In this document: positions 10,651-19,355 of the stretch, one piece after another
Position numbering within the stretch: the stretch's first letter is position 1
Layout: each line of letters opens with the position of its first letter
Source: Agathobaculum sp. NTUH-O15-33
GTDB taxonomy: Bacteria; Bacillota; Clostridia; Oscillospirales; Butyricicoccaceae
NCBI RefSeq assembly: GCF_033193315.1
Contig: NZ_CP136187.1
Coordinates: 3,913,501-3,977,500 of the forward strand
Direction of reading: 5' to 3'
DNA length: 64,000 bases
Notes under the pieces: generated by a model
Told to the model about the DNA's origin: nothing
Databases searched by the model: none
What the model saw: the letters and a program-made list of their open reading frames with translations, nothing else
Position numbers and translations under genes: made by a program

Positions 10651-13230
10651 ATGAGTCAAGAATACGAAGAACAGAAAATCATACAGGTCGATCTGGAACG
10701 GGAGATGAAAAAGTCCTATATCGATTACGCAATGAGCGTAATCGTGGGACGCGCCCTGCCCGATGTACGCGATGGCCTAAAGCCCGTCCATCGCCGTATC
10801 CTGTATGCAATGTATGAGGACGGGCTGACCTCGGACAAGCCGTACCGCAAGTCGGCAACGACCGTCGGTAACGTGCTTGGCCGTTACCATCCGCACGGCG
10901 ACGCTTCGGTATACGACGCGCTTGTGCGTATGGCGCAGCCTTTTTCCCTGCACTATCCGCTGATTGACGGCCACGGTAACTTTGGTTCGGTTGACGGCGA
11001 TCCCCCGGCGGCTTACCGTTATACCGAAGCCCGCATGGCCAGAGTAGCAAATTATATGCTGGCGGATATCAAGAAGGATACGGTCGATTTTGGGCCGAAC
11101 TTCGATGAAGAGCGCAAGGAACCGCTTGTTCTGCCTTCCCGCTATCCCAATCTGTTGGTCAACGGTTCTTCCGGTATCGCGGTCGGTATGGCGACCAATA
11201 TCCCGCCGCATAACATGACCGAAGTGATCGACGGCGTTTGCTACGTGATCGATCACCCGGAAGCCGAGCTGGACGAAATTTGTCAGTTCATTAAGGGCCC
11301 GGATTTCCCGACCGGCGGCATTATCATGGGCCGCAGCGGCATCCGCGCGGCCTATGCGACCGGCCGCGGCAAGATCAAGCTGCGCGCCAAGGCGGAAATA
11401 GAAGAACTGGCGAACGGAAAAAGCCAGATTATCATTACCGAGATTCCGTATATGGTCAACAAGGCCCGTTTGGTGGAATCCATGGCGCAGCTGGTCAAGG
11501 ACAAGCGCGTGGACGGCATCACCAATATTCAGGACCATTCCTCGCGCGAGGGCATGCGGATTGTCGTCGACGTGCGGCGCGACGCAAACGCGCAGGTCAT
11601 TTTGAACCAGCTGTACAGCTATACCCAGCTGCAGGATACCATTTCGATGATCCATATCGCGCTGGTGCCGAGCGCGGCGCACCCGGATAAGCCGCAGCCG
11701 CGCGTGCTCACCCTGCGCCAGATCATCGACCATTATATCGAGTTTCAGAAAAACGTGGTCGCCCGCCGCACCCGGTTCGACCTGAAAAAGGCGAAGGACC
11801 GCGCGCACATTTTGGAAGGTCTGAAGGTCGCGACCGATAATATCGATCGCATCATCCAGATCATCCGCGCTTCCAAAAACGAAGCGGAAGCCAAGCAGAA
11901 TTTGATGAACGAGCCGTTCTGGATCGATCAGATCGCGCTGCTCGGCATTGTGGACGGCTCCGATCACTTTGAATTCCATATGGACGAATTACAGGCGCAG
12001 GCCATCGTCGATATGCGTTTGGGCCGTTTGTCCGGTCTGGAACAGCAGAAGATCGATGAGGAATACTCTGATCTGGAAGGAAAAATCGCGGGATTTGAGG
12101 AAGTTTTGTCGTCTGACTATAACATGTTGCAGGTCGTCAAGGAAGAACTGCAAGAGGTAAAGCAGAGATACGGCGACGAGCGCCACACGCGTATTGAAAA
12201 TGTAGCGGATGAGATCGATATCGAAGATTTGATCGAGGAGCAGGATTGCGCGTATACGCTAACGCATTTCGGCTATATCAAGCGCCAGCCCACCATGGTT
12301 TACCGTTCGCAGAAGCGCGGCGGCCGCGGCGTATCGGCAATGAGCACGCGCGAGGAAGACTTTGCGCGCAATATCTTCATCGGCTCCACCCACGATACTA
12401 TTTTGTTCTTCTCTGATCGCGGCAAGGTCTACAAGCTCAAGGGCTATCAGATCCCGGAGACCGGCCGTTCGGCCAAGGGCATGAATATCGTCAACCTGCT
12501 TGAATTGGAGAACGACGAGAAGATCACCGCCATGTTCCCGATCAAGGAATTTGTCGATGATAAATTCCTGTTCTTCGTCACCAGACGCGGCACGGTCAAG
12601 CGTATCGTATTGAGCGATCTGCAAAATATCCGCCGCGCCGGCCTGCGTGCGCTCAATCTGAACGAGGACGACGCGCTTGTCGACGTTCGTTTGACCGATG
12701 GCAATCAAAATATCCTGATCGCCACCCATCAGGGCCGCGCGATCTGCTTTGATGAAAACGAAGTGCGCGCCATGGGCCGTGTGGCCACAGGCGTGCGCGG
12801 CATTCGCCTATCGGATGAGGACTATGTCATCGGCGCGGGCCGCGCCCGTCCCGGCGCGCAGGTGCTGAGCATTACCGAAAACGGCTTTGGTAAGCGCACC
12901 CCGGTGGAGGAATACACCGTGCACCACCGTGGCGGCGGCGGCATCACGCTGCATAACCTGACGGAAAAGACCGGTCTTGTCGCGGGCCTGTCCATTGTGG
13001 ATGAGGATAACGACGTGATGATCATCACGAACGACGGCGTTATCATCCGCACACCGGTAGGGGAGATCCGCCAGTGCGGCCGCGGCAGCCAAGGCGTTAT
13101 CGTCATGCGCACCGGCGACGATGTAAAGGTTATTTCGATTGCCCGCACCGATCACGAGGAGGAAGAGCCCGAGATCGAGGAAGGCGCGGAAACCGTTTCA
13201 GAAGAAGCCGAAGAGACAACGGAAGAATAA
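10651..13230 (+). CDS. gyrA: DNA gyrase subunit A
   Basis: 859 aa. The N-terminal breakage-reunion domain has [21 protein letters not shown] and the catalytic Tyr in [10 protein letters not shown] (about residue 121). The C-terminal beta-pinwheel contains a GyrA box QKRGGRG, which marks it as gyrase rather than topoisomerase IV. The tail is very acidic ([20 protein letters not shown]), as in many gyrases. In the quinolone region the sequence is HGDASVYD: the position matching E. coli Ser83 is Ala, with Ser next to it. AGGCAT-type ribosome binding site is modest (GGAGG at 10639-10643). Confidence 0.98.
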   Translation: MSQEYEEQKIIQVDLEREMKKSYIDYAMSVIVGRALPDVRDGLKPVHRRILYAMYEDGLTSDKPYRKSATTVGNVLGRYHPHGDASVYDALVRMAQPFSLHYPLIDGHGNFGSVDGDPPAAYRYTEARMARVANYMLADIKKDTVDFGPNFDEERKEPLVLPSRYPNLLVNGSSGIAVGMATNIPPHNMTEVIDGVCYVIDHPEAELDEICQFIKGPDFPTGGIIMGRSGIRAAYATGRGKIKLRAKAEIEELANGKSQIIITEIPYMVNKARLVESMAQLVKDKRVDGITNIQDHSSREGMRIVVDVRRDANAQVILNQLYSYTQLQDTISMIHIALVPSAAHPDKPQPRVLTLRQIIDHYIEFQKNVVARRTRFDLKKAKDRAHILEGLKVATDNIDRIIQIIRASKNEAEAKQNLMNEPFWIDQIALLGIVDGSDHFEFHMDELQAQAIVDMRLGRLSGLEQQKIDEEYSDLEGKIAGFEEVLSSDYNMLQVVKEELQEVKQRYGDERHTRIENVADEIDIEDLIEEQDCAYTLTHFGYIKRQPTMVYRSQKRGGRGVSAMSTREEDFARNIFIGSTHDTILFFSDRGKVYKLKGYQIPETGRSAKGMNIVNLLELENDEKITAMFPIKEFVDDKFLFFVTRRGTVKRIVLSDLQNIRRAGLRALNLNEDDALVDVRLTDGNQNILIATHQGRAICFDENEVRAMGRVATGVRGIRLSDEDYVIGAGRARPGAQVLSITENGFGKRTPVEEYTVHHRGGGGITLHNLTEKTGLVAGLSIVDEDNDVMIITNDGVIIRTPVGEIRQCGRGSQGVIVMRTGDDVKVISIARTDHEEEEPEIEEGAETVSEEAEETTEE

Positions 13231-13234
13231 TCGA

Positions 13235-13268
13235 AAGGCTCACCGCGGAGTTATCCGCGGTGAGCCTT
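13235..13268. terminator. gyrA hairpin, left copy of a duplicated terminator
   Basis: A 14-bp perfect stem (arms AAGGCTCACCGCGG and CCGCGGTGAGCCTT) with a 6-base loop, immediately after gyrA. It has no U-tract here. A 33/34-identical copy lies at 13485-13518 and is followed by Ts. The two copies bracket element copy B. Confidence 0.75.
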
Positions 13269-13484
13269 CAGCTTGTCTAAAGAACTCCCTCGCGCCACAG
13301 CGCGCATAAAATAGAATTTTGCCGCTTGCAGCAAAATTCATAAAAACCGGGAGCATGTATCTCGGTTTTTATACAAACCGACTTCAAGTGTGCCTGTAAG
13401 GCGCGCGCAGAAGCCGGAATTCTCGATCGAAATGGGGCTTTGTTTCGATCGACAGACTGTCAAAACTTGTTTTTTGACAGTCTG
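13269..13484. repeat. Copy B: palindromic element with terminal inverted repeats between duplicated terminators
   Basis: 216 bp. The left end reads CAGCTTGTCTAAAGAA; the inverse of the right end reads CAGACTGTCAAAAAAC, giving terminal repeats of the form CAGnnTGTCnAAA. Inside are CTCGCGCCACAGCGCGCA, a stem GAATTTTGC/GCAAAATTC, the module ACCGGGAGCATGTATCTCGG, AAGTGTGCC, AAGGCGCGCGC, GAAGCCGGAATT, and a stem with TCGATCGAAA and TTTCGATCGA arms. No open reading frame is seen. It is flanked on both sides by the gyrA terminator hairpin. Confidence 0.8.
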
Positions 13485-13518
13485 AAGGCTCATCGCGGAG
13501 TTATCCGCGGTGAGCCTT
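13485..13518. terminator. Right copy of the duplicated gyrA terminator
   Basis: Same 34-base hairpin as 13235-13268 with one base change, followed by TTTT on the plus strand. It would terminate gyrA read-through and abuts the stop of the convergent XRE gene. Confidence 0.8.
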
Positions 13519-13520
13519 TT

Positions 13521-13724
13521 TTATGATTCGTCTGTGAAGGTGAAGATTTCTTCCACACGAAGCCCAAATACCTTTGCGATATCCATCGCCAGCTTGAGGG
13601 AAGGATTATACTGTCCCTTTTCCAGCCGTCCTATGGTCTCGCGGCGCACGCCGACCAGTTCGGCCAGCTGGGCCTGATCCATGCTGTGAGCGGCGCGCAG
13701 TTCCTTTATTTTTGTTTGCAGCAT
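13521..13724 (-). CDS. Small XRE-family (Cro/CI) DNA-binding regulator
   Basis: 67 aa, a single helix-turn-helix domain: [60 protein letters not shown]. This is the short YozG-like type often paired with a small membrane protein. It starts 2 bp after the stop of the upstream membrane-protein gene and is surely co-transcribed from the promoter at 14184-14212. Target unknown; autoregulation is likely by analogy. Confidence 0.85.
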   Translation of the reverse strand: MLQTKIKELRAAHSMDQAQLAELVGVRRETIGRLEKGQYNPSLKLAMDIAKVFGLRVEEIFTFTDES

Positions 13725-13726
13725 AA

Positions 13727-14137
13727 TCAGCGCCCAAAACGTTCATAAAGCAGAAAAATACCGTCGTGCAGCAGGTTCAAAACGGCAAATAGCAAAATGA
13801 TTTCGCTGCGCGAGAGTGAAATAGCCTGAATATCCAGCCGACTGCTTAGCAGCACAAAAATGGCGAATACAAGGAAAAAGCCATCGTACAGCATGGAATT
13901 TGCCTTATAATTGTTTTGCGCCGCGCGTTCATCCGGTTTTTCCACCTTGGAGCCGAGCGTGGTGTAAATAATGGCTACCACGGTCGCAAGAAGAATCACG
14001 GTAATGACAATCTTCAATGGGACCGGCAACCCTCTGACCGGAAAAAACAGGGCCATGGATTGAAAAAAGACAACGATAGCCCAAGAAATAACGCTGATCA
14101 GCTTGGCGCGCGTCAAAGAAAGCATTGGCAATGTCAT
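13727..14137 (-). CDS. Small integral membrane protein paired with XRE regulator
   Basis: 136 aa from ATG 14137 with AAAGG upstream; a longer reading to 14212 would cover the promoter. Four hydrophobic segments are visible: [55 protein letters not shown] and [18 protein letters not shown], with a basic/acidic loop [15 protein letters not shown] between the second and third. This matches a common arrangement in Firmicutes where a four-helix protein and a short XRE protein form a two-gene unit. Function not known. Confidence 0.75.
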   Translation of the reverse strand: MTLPMLSLTRAKLISVISWAIVVFFQSMALFFPVRGLPVPLKIVITVILLATVVAIIYTTLGSKVEKPDERAAQNNYKANSMLYDGFFLVFAIFVLLSSRLDIQAISLSRSEIILLFAVLNLLHDGIFLLYERFGR

Positions 14138-14183
14138 AGAAATCAACCTTTCAGATGTGATGTATTTGTATCTTTGTGAGATA

Positions 14184-14212
14184 AATATATCACATACAGG
14201 AGAGGATGTCAA
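14184..14212 (-). promoter_or_regulatory. Promoter of the membrane protein/XRE pair
   Basis: On the minus strand TTGACA (14207-14212), 17-bp spacer, TATATT (14184-14189), about 45 bp before the start at 14137. Confidence 0.8.
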
Positions 14213-14260
14213 GATTTTTATGAATTTGCTTCACCCCGCCGTTTTGCGGCTTTTACCACT

Positions 14261-14431
14261 CTAATTCTTTTTCTCTTTTGCTTCTTGAAACCGCGCGCAA
14301 GATGGCGTATTTGGTTTGCGGTCCTTTAATCGTGGATGGACGCAGTGTCCGCAAAAAATCTCTTTATAATTTTTCCTCGATTTAATATAGTGTTGGCGAA
14401 AATATTTGCAGTCCTTACAGATGCTATCCAT
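14261..14431 (-). CDS. Small Cys-rich (zinc-ribbon-like) protein, 56 aa
   Basis: ATG 14431 is preceded by AGGAGG with an 8-base gap, a strong site. The product begins MDSICKDCKYFRQHY and has CxxC at residues 5-8, a second CxxC (CGHC) at 27-30 and a lone Cys at 45 in TPSCARFQEAKEKK. Two CxxC pairs suggest zinc binding. It is a stand-alone gene between the XRE pair and rnhA. No function assigned. Confidence 0.7.
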   Translation of the reverse strand: MDSICKDCKYFRQHYIKSRKNYKEIFCGHCVHPRLKDRKPNTPSCARFQEAKEKKN

Positions 14432-14542
14432 AATTTATACCTCCTCATTCACCTACATTATAGTCTAAATTTTTAATTTTTGTTGAAAATACACTTAATC
14501 GGATGTAAAAAAGCTTTTAGCATTTTTTTCTTCACCCAATTA

Positions 14543-14551
14543 TGCTATAAT
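14543..14551 (+). promoter_or_regulatory. rnhA promoter (extended -10)
   Basis: TGCTATAAT (TATAAT at 14546-14551), 26 bp before the rnhA start. No convincing -35. Confidence 0.6.
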
Positions 14552-14576
14552 AAGAAAAAAACATTTGGGAGATACT

Positions 14577-15014
14577 ATGAAAAACGTGACGATCTATACG
14601 GACGGCGCTTGTTCGGGCAACCCGGGACCGGGCGGCTGGGGCGCGGTTATGCAATACGGAAAATTTGAAAAAGAGCTGTCCGGTTCCGAACCCATGACCA
14701 CCAATAACCGCATGGAGCTGCTCGGCGTGATCACCGCGCTGGAGGCGCTATCCGAGCCGTGCATCGTCGATCTTTATTCGGACAGCAAATATGTGGTGGA
14801 CGGCATTACCAAGGGCTGGGCCAAAAGCTGGCGCGCCAAAGGGTGGGTTAAGGGAGATAAAAAACCCGCGAAAAATCCGGAGCTGTGGGGAAGGCTTCTT
14901 GATTTATTGGACAAACATCAGGTAAAGTTCCATTGGGTCAAGGGTCATGCGGACAATCCCTATAATAACCGCTGTGACGAATTGGCCGTGGGGGAGTACC
15001 AAAAATACAAATAA
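14577..15014 (+). CDS. rnhA: Ribonuclease HI
   Basis: 145 aa from ATG 14577, which has GGGAG upstream. The active-site acidic residues are all visible: Asp in [17 protein letters not shown], Glu in [10 protein letters not shown], Asp in [12 protein letters not shown] and the last Asp in NNRCDELA, with the conserved His in WVKGHADNP. It degrades RNA in RNA-DNA hybrids. The next gene overlaps its 3' end in another frame. Confidence 0.97.
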   Translation: MKNVTIYTDGACSGNPGPGGWGAVMQYGKFEKELSGSEPMTTNNRMELLGVITALEALSEPCIVDLYSDSKYVVDGITKGWAKSWRAKGWVKGDKKPAKNPELWGRLLDLLDKHQVKFHWVKGHADNPYNNRCDELAVGEYQKYK

Positions 15015-15687
15015 GGGGGCGGACGATACGGAACAGAAAGGCCTGCGCCGTGTAAGAACCGGCACGCTAATCTTTTATTATGTGTTCACGATCTGCGCGG
15101 GCATTTTTGCCTTAAAACGCGATGCCGCGATCTATAATATTCTTTTGGTGGCGGCCGCGTTTTTGCTGCCCGCCGTACCGCTGTTGCTGTATCGTGTGTT
15201 CCATTTGCGCCCGGTCTATTTGCTGGAAATTATTTTTGATTTGTTCGTTCTGGCGGCCGTATCCTTTGCCAGTTTGTTCGGCGGCTATGAGCTGATCCCG
15301 ATTTGGGATAAAATCCTGCACTTTTTATCCGGTTTCTTATTCGCAGTATTGGGCACGGTCGTTTATTTTTCCATGAAACCCGGACACCGGCGCGAAAAGG
15401 CGGACGCCTTTAACGCTGCCCTTTATACTTGGATGTTTTCCATGATGAGCGCGGTGCTTTGGGAGATATGGGAATATATCGTTTCCTTCACCGGTCCGGA
15501 TCCACAGCAGGTTGCAACGACCGGCGTCGGCGATACGATGCAGGATATCATCGTTTGCACGATCGGCGGGCTGATCACCGGTATTTCTTGCTGGAAGTAT
15601 CTGCGGCACATGGGTGAGCAACGTCATGTCGGCCTGATGATGCGTCTGTTTGAATCTTATTATCAACAGAATGTGGATAACTTATAA
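14947..15687 (+). CDS. Membrane protein, YjdF/DUF2238-like
   Basis: 246 aa as read from ATG 14947, but the first about 25 residues overlap rnhA and look non-native. The membrane part starts near [16 protein letters not shown] (about 15055). No ATG or GTG lies between, so the true start may be a rare codon such as CTG 15043, or the long overlap is real. About six hydrophobic segments are seen, with motifs [25 protein letters not shown] and [19 protein letters not shown], which resemble the YjdF family. Function unknown. A terminator follows. Confidence 0.75.
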   Translation: MRTIPIITAVTNWPWGSTKNTNKGADDTEQKGLRRVRTGTLIFYYVFTICAGIFALKRDAAIYNILLVAAAFLLPAVPLLLYRVFHLRPVYLLEIIFDLFVLAAVSFASLFGGYELIPIWDKILHFLSGFLFAVLGTVVYFSMKPGHRREKADAFNAALYTWMFSMMSAVLWEIWEYIVSFTGPDPQQVATTGVGDTMQDIIVCTIGGLITGISCWKYLRHMGEQRHVGLMMRLFESYYQQNVDNL

Positions 15688-15689
15688 AA

Positions 15690-15722
15690 AAGGAAAGCCC
15701 GCCTAATCGGCGGGCTTTCCTT
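15690..15722. terminator. Terminator after the YjdF-like gene, left copy of a duplicate
   Basis: A 14-bp stem (arms AAGGAAAGCCCGCC and GGCGGGCTTTCCTT) with a 5-base loop, 2 bp after the stop. A 31/33-identical copy lies at 16705-16737. The two bracket element copy C. Confidence 0.85.
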
Positions 15723-16704
15723 GAGGATGTCGAAAAATGAGTTTTTCGACATCCTTCGATCGAAACAAAGCCCCATTTCGATCGAGAATTCCGGCTCTGA
15801 CGCGCGCCCTTTGGGCACACTTCGCCGCCGGTTTGTTCAGCCCATAGGCCTCTATCCATTTTCCGCCGCCGTGCGGCGATTAAATGAGAGCAAACCGAGT
15901 TACATGCTCCCGGTTTTTGGTCAAATTGAAGCAAAGCTTCAATTTTCAATTAGTGCTTTAGCGGTGGCGTATTTGCAGAGCAAATACGGTAAGAACCGCC
16001 CGCAATGCGGGTGGGATTCAAGTTTAAACAAAAAAGGACTTCCAAACTGATAAAATGGTGAGTGTTCAAGCCACCAAAGAAACAGAAAGGAAGACCTTTA
16101 TGGCAAACAGTTTAGCACATACAAAATGGGTATGCAAGTATCACATCGTATTCACACCGAAATATCGAAGGAAAATAATCTATAAGCAGCTGCGAAAAGA
16201 TATACAGCAAATTATAAAGGATTTGTGCAAGTGGAAGGGTGTGGAAATCATCGAAGGGCATATGATGCCTGACCATATTCATTTACTCGTAAGCGTGCCG
16301 CCGAAATACAGTATCTCGCAGTTTATGGGATATTTAAAAGGGAAAAGTGCGATGATGATATTCGAGCGGCATGGGAATTTAAAATATAAATTCGGCAGTC
16401 GTAATTTCTGGGCGACTGGATATTATGTGAGCACGGTAGGAATCAATACGGCCACGATTCAAAAATATATCAGGGAGCAAGATAAGCAGGATCAAATCGA
16501 AGATAGCTTAAGTAAGAAAGAATATGTTGACCCTTTCAAGGGTAGTAAGTAGTCTTACCATCAGGGCTTGAACGAAGTGAAAGCCAGCGTCTTTTAGGCG
16601 CTGGCTTTTTTTTATGCCCTTATAGGGCTTGTTCATGCCACCCCGCTTTGGGGTGGTCATGACTTTATTGCGCGCTGCGGCGCGAGGACTTTTTCGACAA
16701 GCTG
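15723..16704. mobile_element. Copy C: palindromic element carrying an IS200-type transposase, between duplicated terminators
   Basis: 982 bp. Its right end inverted reads CAGCTTGTCGAAAAAG and its left end reads GAGGATGTCGAAAAAT, matching the terminal repeats of copy B. Next to the left end is a hairpin GATGTCGAAAAA/TTTTTCGACATC, then the same modules as copies A and B in inverse order (TTTCGATCGA stem, GAATTCCGGC, CGCGCGCCCTTTGGGCACAC, ATGCTCCCGGTTTTT). Extra hairpins (TTGAAGC/GCTTCAA, GTATTTGC/GCAAATAC, ACCCCGCTTTGGGGT) flank tnpA. Either the IS inserted into a copy, or this is a larger autonomous version of the element. Confidence 0.7.
16100..16552 (+). CDS. tnpA: IS200/IS605-family transposase TnpA
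   Basis: 150 aa from ATG 16100 (MANSLAHTKWVCKYHIVFTP), the usual IS200 length, with AGAAAGGAAG upstream. It is a Y1 HUH single-strand transposase: the HUH motif is DHIHLLVSVPP (about residues 63-73) and the C-terminal helix with the candidate nucleophile Tyr is KYIREQDKQDQIE. No tnpB is present. It appears intact and potentially active. A hairpin GCCAGCG/CGCTGGC followed by Ts lies 30 bp downstream (about 16581-16611), in the expected right-end region. Confidence 0.92.
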   Translation: MANSLAHTKWVCKYHIVFTPKYRRKIIYKQLRKDIQQIIKDLCKWKGVEIIEGHMMPDHIHLLVSVPPKYSISQFMGYLKGKSAMMIFERHGNLKYKFGSRNFWATGYYVSTVGINTATIQKYIREQDKQDQIEDSLSKKEYVDPFKGSK

Positions 16705-16737
16705 AAGAAAAGCCCGCCTGATCGGCGGGCTTTCCTT
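16705..16737. terminator. Right copy of the duplicated terminator of copy C
   Basis: Same 33-base hairpin as 15690-15722 with two changes, followed by TT on the plus strand. It lies at the junction where the element ends in GACAAGCTG. Confidence 0.8.
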
Positions 16738-16790
16738 TTGTCTTGTATAGACAAAGAAAGTGAAATATTTTTAGGCAGATGATACAGAGA

Positions 16791-16982
16791 TCAGCCCTCG
16801 GTATGAATGACCGAAACAGGGCAGCCACCGGCGGCCTCCTGCGCGCCAGCCTTCTGCGCGTCGTCGTCCGGCTGGTGATAAACCTCGGCAAGACCATCGT
16901 CCGCAATGCGGAACACCTCGGGGCAAGTACCCTCGCACAGGCCGCAGGAAATGCAGCCGTCGCGATCGATTTTAACTTCCAT
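16791..16982 (-). CDS. Ferredoxin, single [4Fe-4S] type
   Basis: 63 aa: MEVKIDRDGCISCGLCEGTCP, then an acidic Ala-rich stretch and GGCPVSVIHTEG. Cys 10, 13, 16 and 54 would hold one cluster; the extra Cys20 is what is left of a two-cluster pattern whose second CxxCxxC is missing. It is an electron carrier typical of anaerobes. It is a monocistronic minus-strand gene with a strong site (AAGGAGTTG) at the start. Confidence 0.92.
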   Translation of the reverse strand: MEVKIDRDGCISCGLCEGTCPEVFRIADDGLAEVYHQPDDDAQKAGAQEAAGGCPVSVIHTEG

Positions 16983-17037
16983 CTAAAACAACTCCTTTCT
17001 TACCAAAAGTATGCGCGAAAGGAAGACGTTTTATAAC

Positions 17038-17070
17038 AAAAAAGCGCCCGGATTTTTCCGGACGCTTTTT
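17038..17070 (-). terminator. Terminator after asparaginase gene
   Basis: AAGCG.CCGG / CCGG.CGCTT stem with one internal mismatch and a 6-base loop, with T-tract on the minus strand; 10 bp past the ansA stop. Confidence 0.75.
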
Positions 17071-17080
17071 CTTTGGATTG

Positions 17081-17992
17081 TTAAATTTCGCCGCACATAA
17101 TGGCGGCGACCGCGTCCACCGTGGTGCGGTGCCCAAGGGAGATCGCGCCCATGGCTTCCGCCCGGCGGCCGACCTCGTATTTATGCAAATTGGTCTCTCC
17201 TTCGATACACTGGCTGGTCAAATAGACCTTGGTGCCGCTCATGATAAGCTTTTGCACCACCTTTTCCAGACGCTGCGGGATACCGCCCGAACCAAAGCCT
17301 TCGATGATAACCTTGGGATAGCGCGCAAGAAAATCGAAAATAGAGGGATCGAGATCGGGCACCAGCTTCATCAGTACGATGTGCGGATCGACCTGATCGA
17401 CAAAATACGGCTCGCCGCCAAGCAGCGGAACGATGCTTAACCGTACGTTGCCTTCCTCGTCCACCGTGCCGGCGAGCGGTGCGCCGACGGAACGGAACGC
17501 GTCCACCGCGGTGGAGTGCATTTTAACCACATGGTTGCCCCGGATGATCCGGCCGTGCAGCACGGCGGCGACGCCCGTCCAGCCCGAGCAGGCCACGCGG
17601 AAGGCGTCCAGCAGATTGCGCTCCGCGTCGGAATCCGGGTCGCCTCCCATGGGCTTCTGCGCGCCGGTCAGGATTACGGGCTTGTTCAGGTTGCGCAGCA
17701 CGTGGTACAATAGGGCGGAAGTATAGGACAGAGTATCCGTGCCGTGTGTAACGACAAAGCCGTCGTACCGGTCGTAGTTCTGCCAAATACAGGTGGCTAT
17801 TTTCATGCGGTCTTCCGCGCACATATCGGTGGAATCGATCGTAAGCGGGTTCTCCACAACGACCTTGCATATTTTGCCGATCTCGGGCAGCATTTCAAGC
17901 AGTTCTTCTCCGGTGAGAGAGGGGGCGAGACCGCGGCCGGTCTGCCGGCAGGCGATGGTGCCGCCGGTAGCGACCATTAAAATGTGTTTCAT
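17081..17992 (-). CDS. ansA: L-asparaginase (type I-like)
   Basis: 303 aa. The first catalytic Thr is in VATGGTIAC, the second Thr-Asp pair in VVTHGTDTLSYTSALL, and the Lys in LTGAQKPMGGDPDSDAERN. It lacks a signal peptide, so it is a cytoplasmic enzyme hydrolysing asparagine to aspartate and ammonia. It is about 20-30 residues shorter than many homologues, but both domains appear complete. It lies 19 bp after the preceding alcohol dehydrogenase gene, so the two may be one transcript. Confidence 0.93.
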   Translation of the reverse strand: MKHILMVATGGTIACRQTGRGLAPSLTGEELLEMLPEIGKICKVVVENPLTIDSTDMCAEDRMKIATCIWQNYDRYDGFVVTHGTDTLSYTSALLYHVLRNLNKPVILTGAQKPMGGDPDSDAERNLLDAFRVACSGWTGVAAVLHGRIIRGNHVVKMHSTAVDAFRSVGAPLAGTVDEEGNVRLSIVPLLGGEPYFVDQVDPHIVLMKLVPDLDPSIFDFLARYPKVIIEGFGSGGIPQRLEKVVQKLIMSGTKVYLTSQCIEGETNLHKYEVGRRAEAMGAISLGHRTTVDAVAAIMCGEI

Positions 17993-18011
17993 CGGTTAGG
18001 ACCTTCTTATT

Positions 18012-19169
18012 TTATTGATAGCTTTCTCTTAGGATATCGATGATATCCTCTCGGGAAAGCGGCGCGGGATCAAGGCGGAACAGGCCGCCCATGGTATCGC
18101 GCGCGTTGTCGGCGATCTTGCCGAAATCCTCCGGCACGATGCCGTAGCCCGACATACGCAGATGGGCCACTTCGCAGTTTTTCATCAGATCGCCCAAAGC
18201 GTCGATAAAATGCTGCGGCTCGGACGCGTCCGTTTTGCCGAGCGCGCGTGCGAGCGCGACGAGCTTGTCGCCGCTGGACTGGAAGAAATGCTTCCAGTAA
18301 GCCTTGGAAATCACGATAAGGCCCGCGCCATGCGGCAATTCTGGATGAAACGCGGAAAGCGCGTGCTCAATCGCATGCTCGCCCGTGCAGGAAGAGAGCG
18401 ATTCAACAAAACCCGCCAGCGTGTTGGCCAGCGCCACGTTGCCGCGCGCTGGCTTATCGCCTCCGTCATGCACGGCGGTGGGCAGCGAAGCGCCGATCAG
18501 CTCCACCGCGCGCAGAGAAAACATTTCGCTGATGGGGTTGGCGCAGGTGGCGATATAGCCCTCGCATGCGTGGAACAGCGCGTCAAAGCCCTGATAGGCG
18601 GTCAGGTGTGGGGGCACCGTCATCATAAAGTCGGGATCTACGATCGAAAGGAACGGGAAGGTCTTATCCGTTCCGCCGCCGATCTTCTGTTCGCCGTTGG
18701 AAATGACGGTGAACGGGTCGGCTTCCGTGCCTGTGCCGGCGGTCGTCGTCACGGCGATTACGGGCAGGCCGTCGTTCTTGATTTTTTGGCCCTTGCCGGT
18801 GCCGCCCACGATATAATCCCACCAATCGCCCTCGTTGGTGGCCATGATGGAAACGGCTTTTGCCGTATCGATCGAGGAACCGCCGCCCAGACCGACGATG
18901 AAGGAGCAGTTTTCCTCGCGGCAGAGCTTGGCGCATTCGCGCACGCCCTCAATCGTGGGGTTGGGCTGCACCTTATTATAGACCAGTGTATCGTGTCCGC
19001 CCTCTCGCAGCGCTTCGGCCACCTTGCCGACATAGCCAAGGCGGGTGGTGGAAGTTCCGCCCGTAATAATCAGGCCTTTGCCTTCCGGCAGCTTGGCGCG
19101 CGAAAGCTTTTTCACCGAGCCGGGGCCGAAGAAGATACGGGTGGGCATATAAAATTTAAAGTTATCCAT
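18012..19169 (-). CDS. Iron-containing alcohol dehydrogenase (first of three)
   Basis: 385 aa, group III Fe-ADH. The Rossmann-like N-terminal domain has VGLGGGSSIDTAKAV (NAD(P) binding) and TTTAGTGTEADPFTVI. Metal ligands are seen in GFDALFHACEGY (Asp, His) and in GEHAIEHALSAFHPELPHG (two His). The substrate cannot be told from sequence; butanol, lactaldehyde or 1,3-propanediol dehydrogenases share this fold. AGGAGG precedes the ATG at 19169. It shares little sequence with the two other Fe-ADHs here (43400-44581, 57355-58545). Confidence 0.93.
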   Translation of the reverse strand: MDNFKFYMPTRIFFGPGSVKKLSRAKLPEGKGLIITGGTSTTRLGYVGKVAEALREGGHDTLVYNKVQPNPTIEGVRECAKLCREENCSFIVGLGGGSSIDTAKAVSIMATNEGDWWDYIVGGTGKGQKIKNDGLPVIAVTTTAGTGTEADPFTVISNGEQKIGGGTDKTFPFLSIVDPDFMMTVPPHLTAYQGFDALFHACEGYIATCANPISEMFSLRAVELIGASLPTAVHDGGDKPARGNVALANTLAGFVESLSSCTGEHAIEHALSAFHPELPHGAGLIVISKAYWKHFFQSSGDKLVALARALGKTDASEPQHFIDALGDLMKNCEVAHLRMSGYGIVPEDFGKIADNARDTMGGLFRLDPAPLSREDIIDILRESYQ

Positions 19170-19320
19170 TTTACACCTCCTGTAAAAAAATGGGGGGTCT
19201 CCAAAAAACCCCTCAACATACCTATTATATCACTATGAAACAGAAATGAAAATAGGTAAATGGATGAATATTGGAATTGTTTTTTGGTACTTTTTAAGGC
19301 GAAAAAAGCGGGAAAAGCGC

Positions 19321-19349
19321 TTGACGAAGGTGTTTTCCGGTGTTATTAT
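19321..19349 (+). promoter_or_regulatory. Promoter of the structured RNA candidate
   Basis: TTGACG (19321-19326), 17-bp spacer, TATTAT (19344-19349), predicting transcription from about 19356 into a gene-free stretch of over 700 bp. Confidence 0.7.
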
Positions 19350-19355
19350 TATGTC

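Noticed and set aside
10777..11979. 400-codon open frame antisense to gyrA
   Set aside because: Antisense shadow of a strongly conserved gene; composition is atypical for protein.
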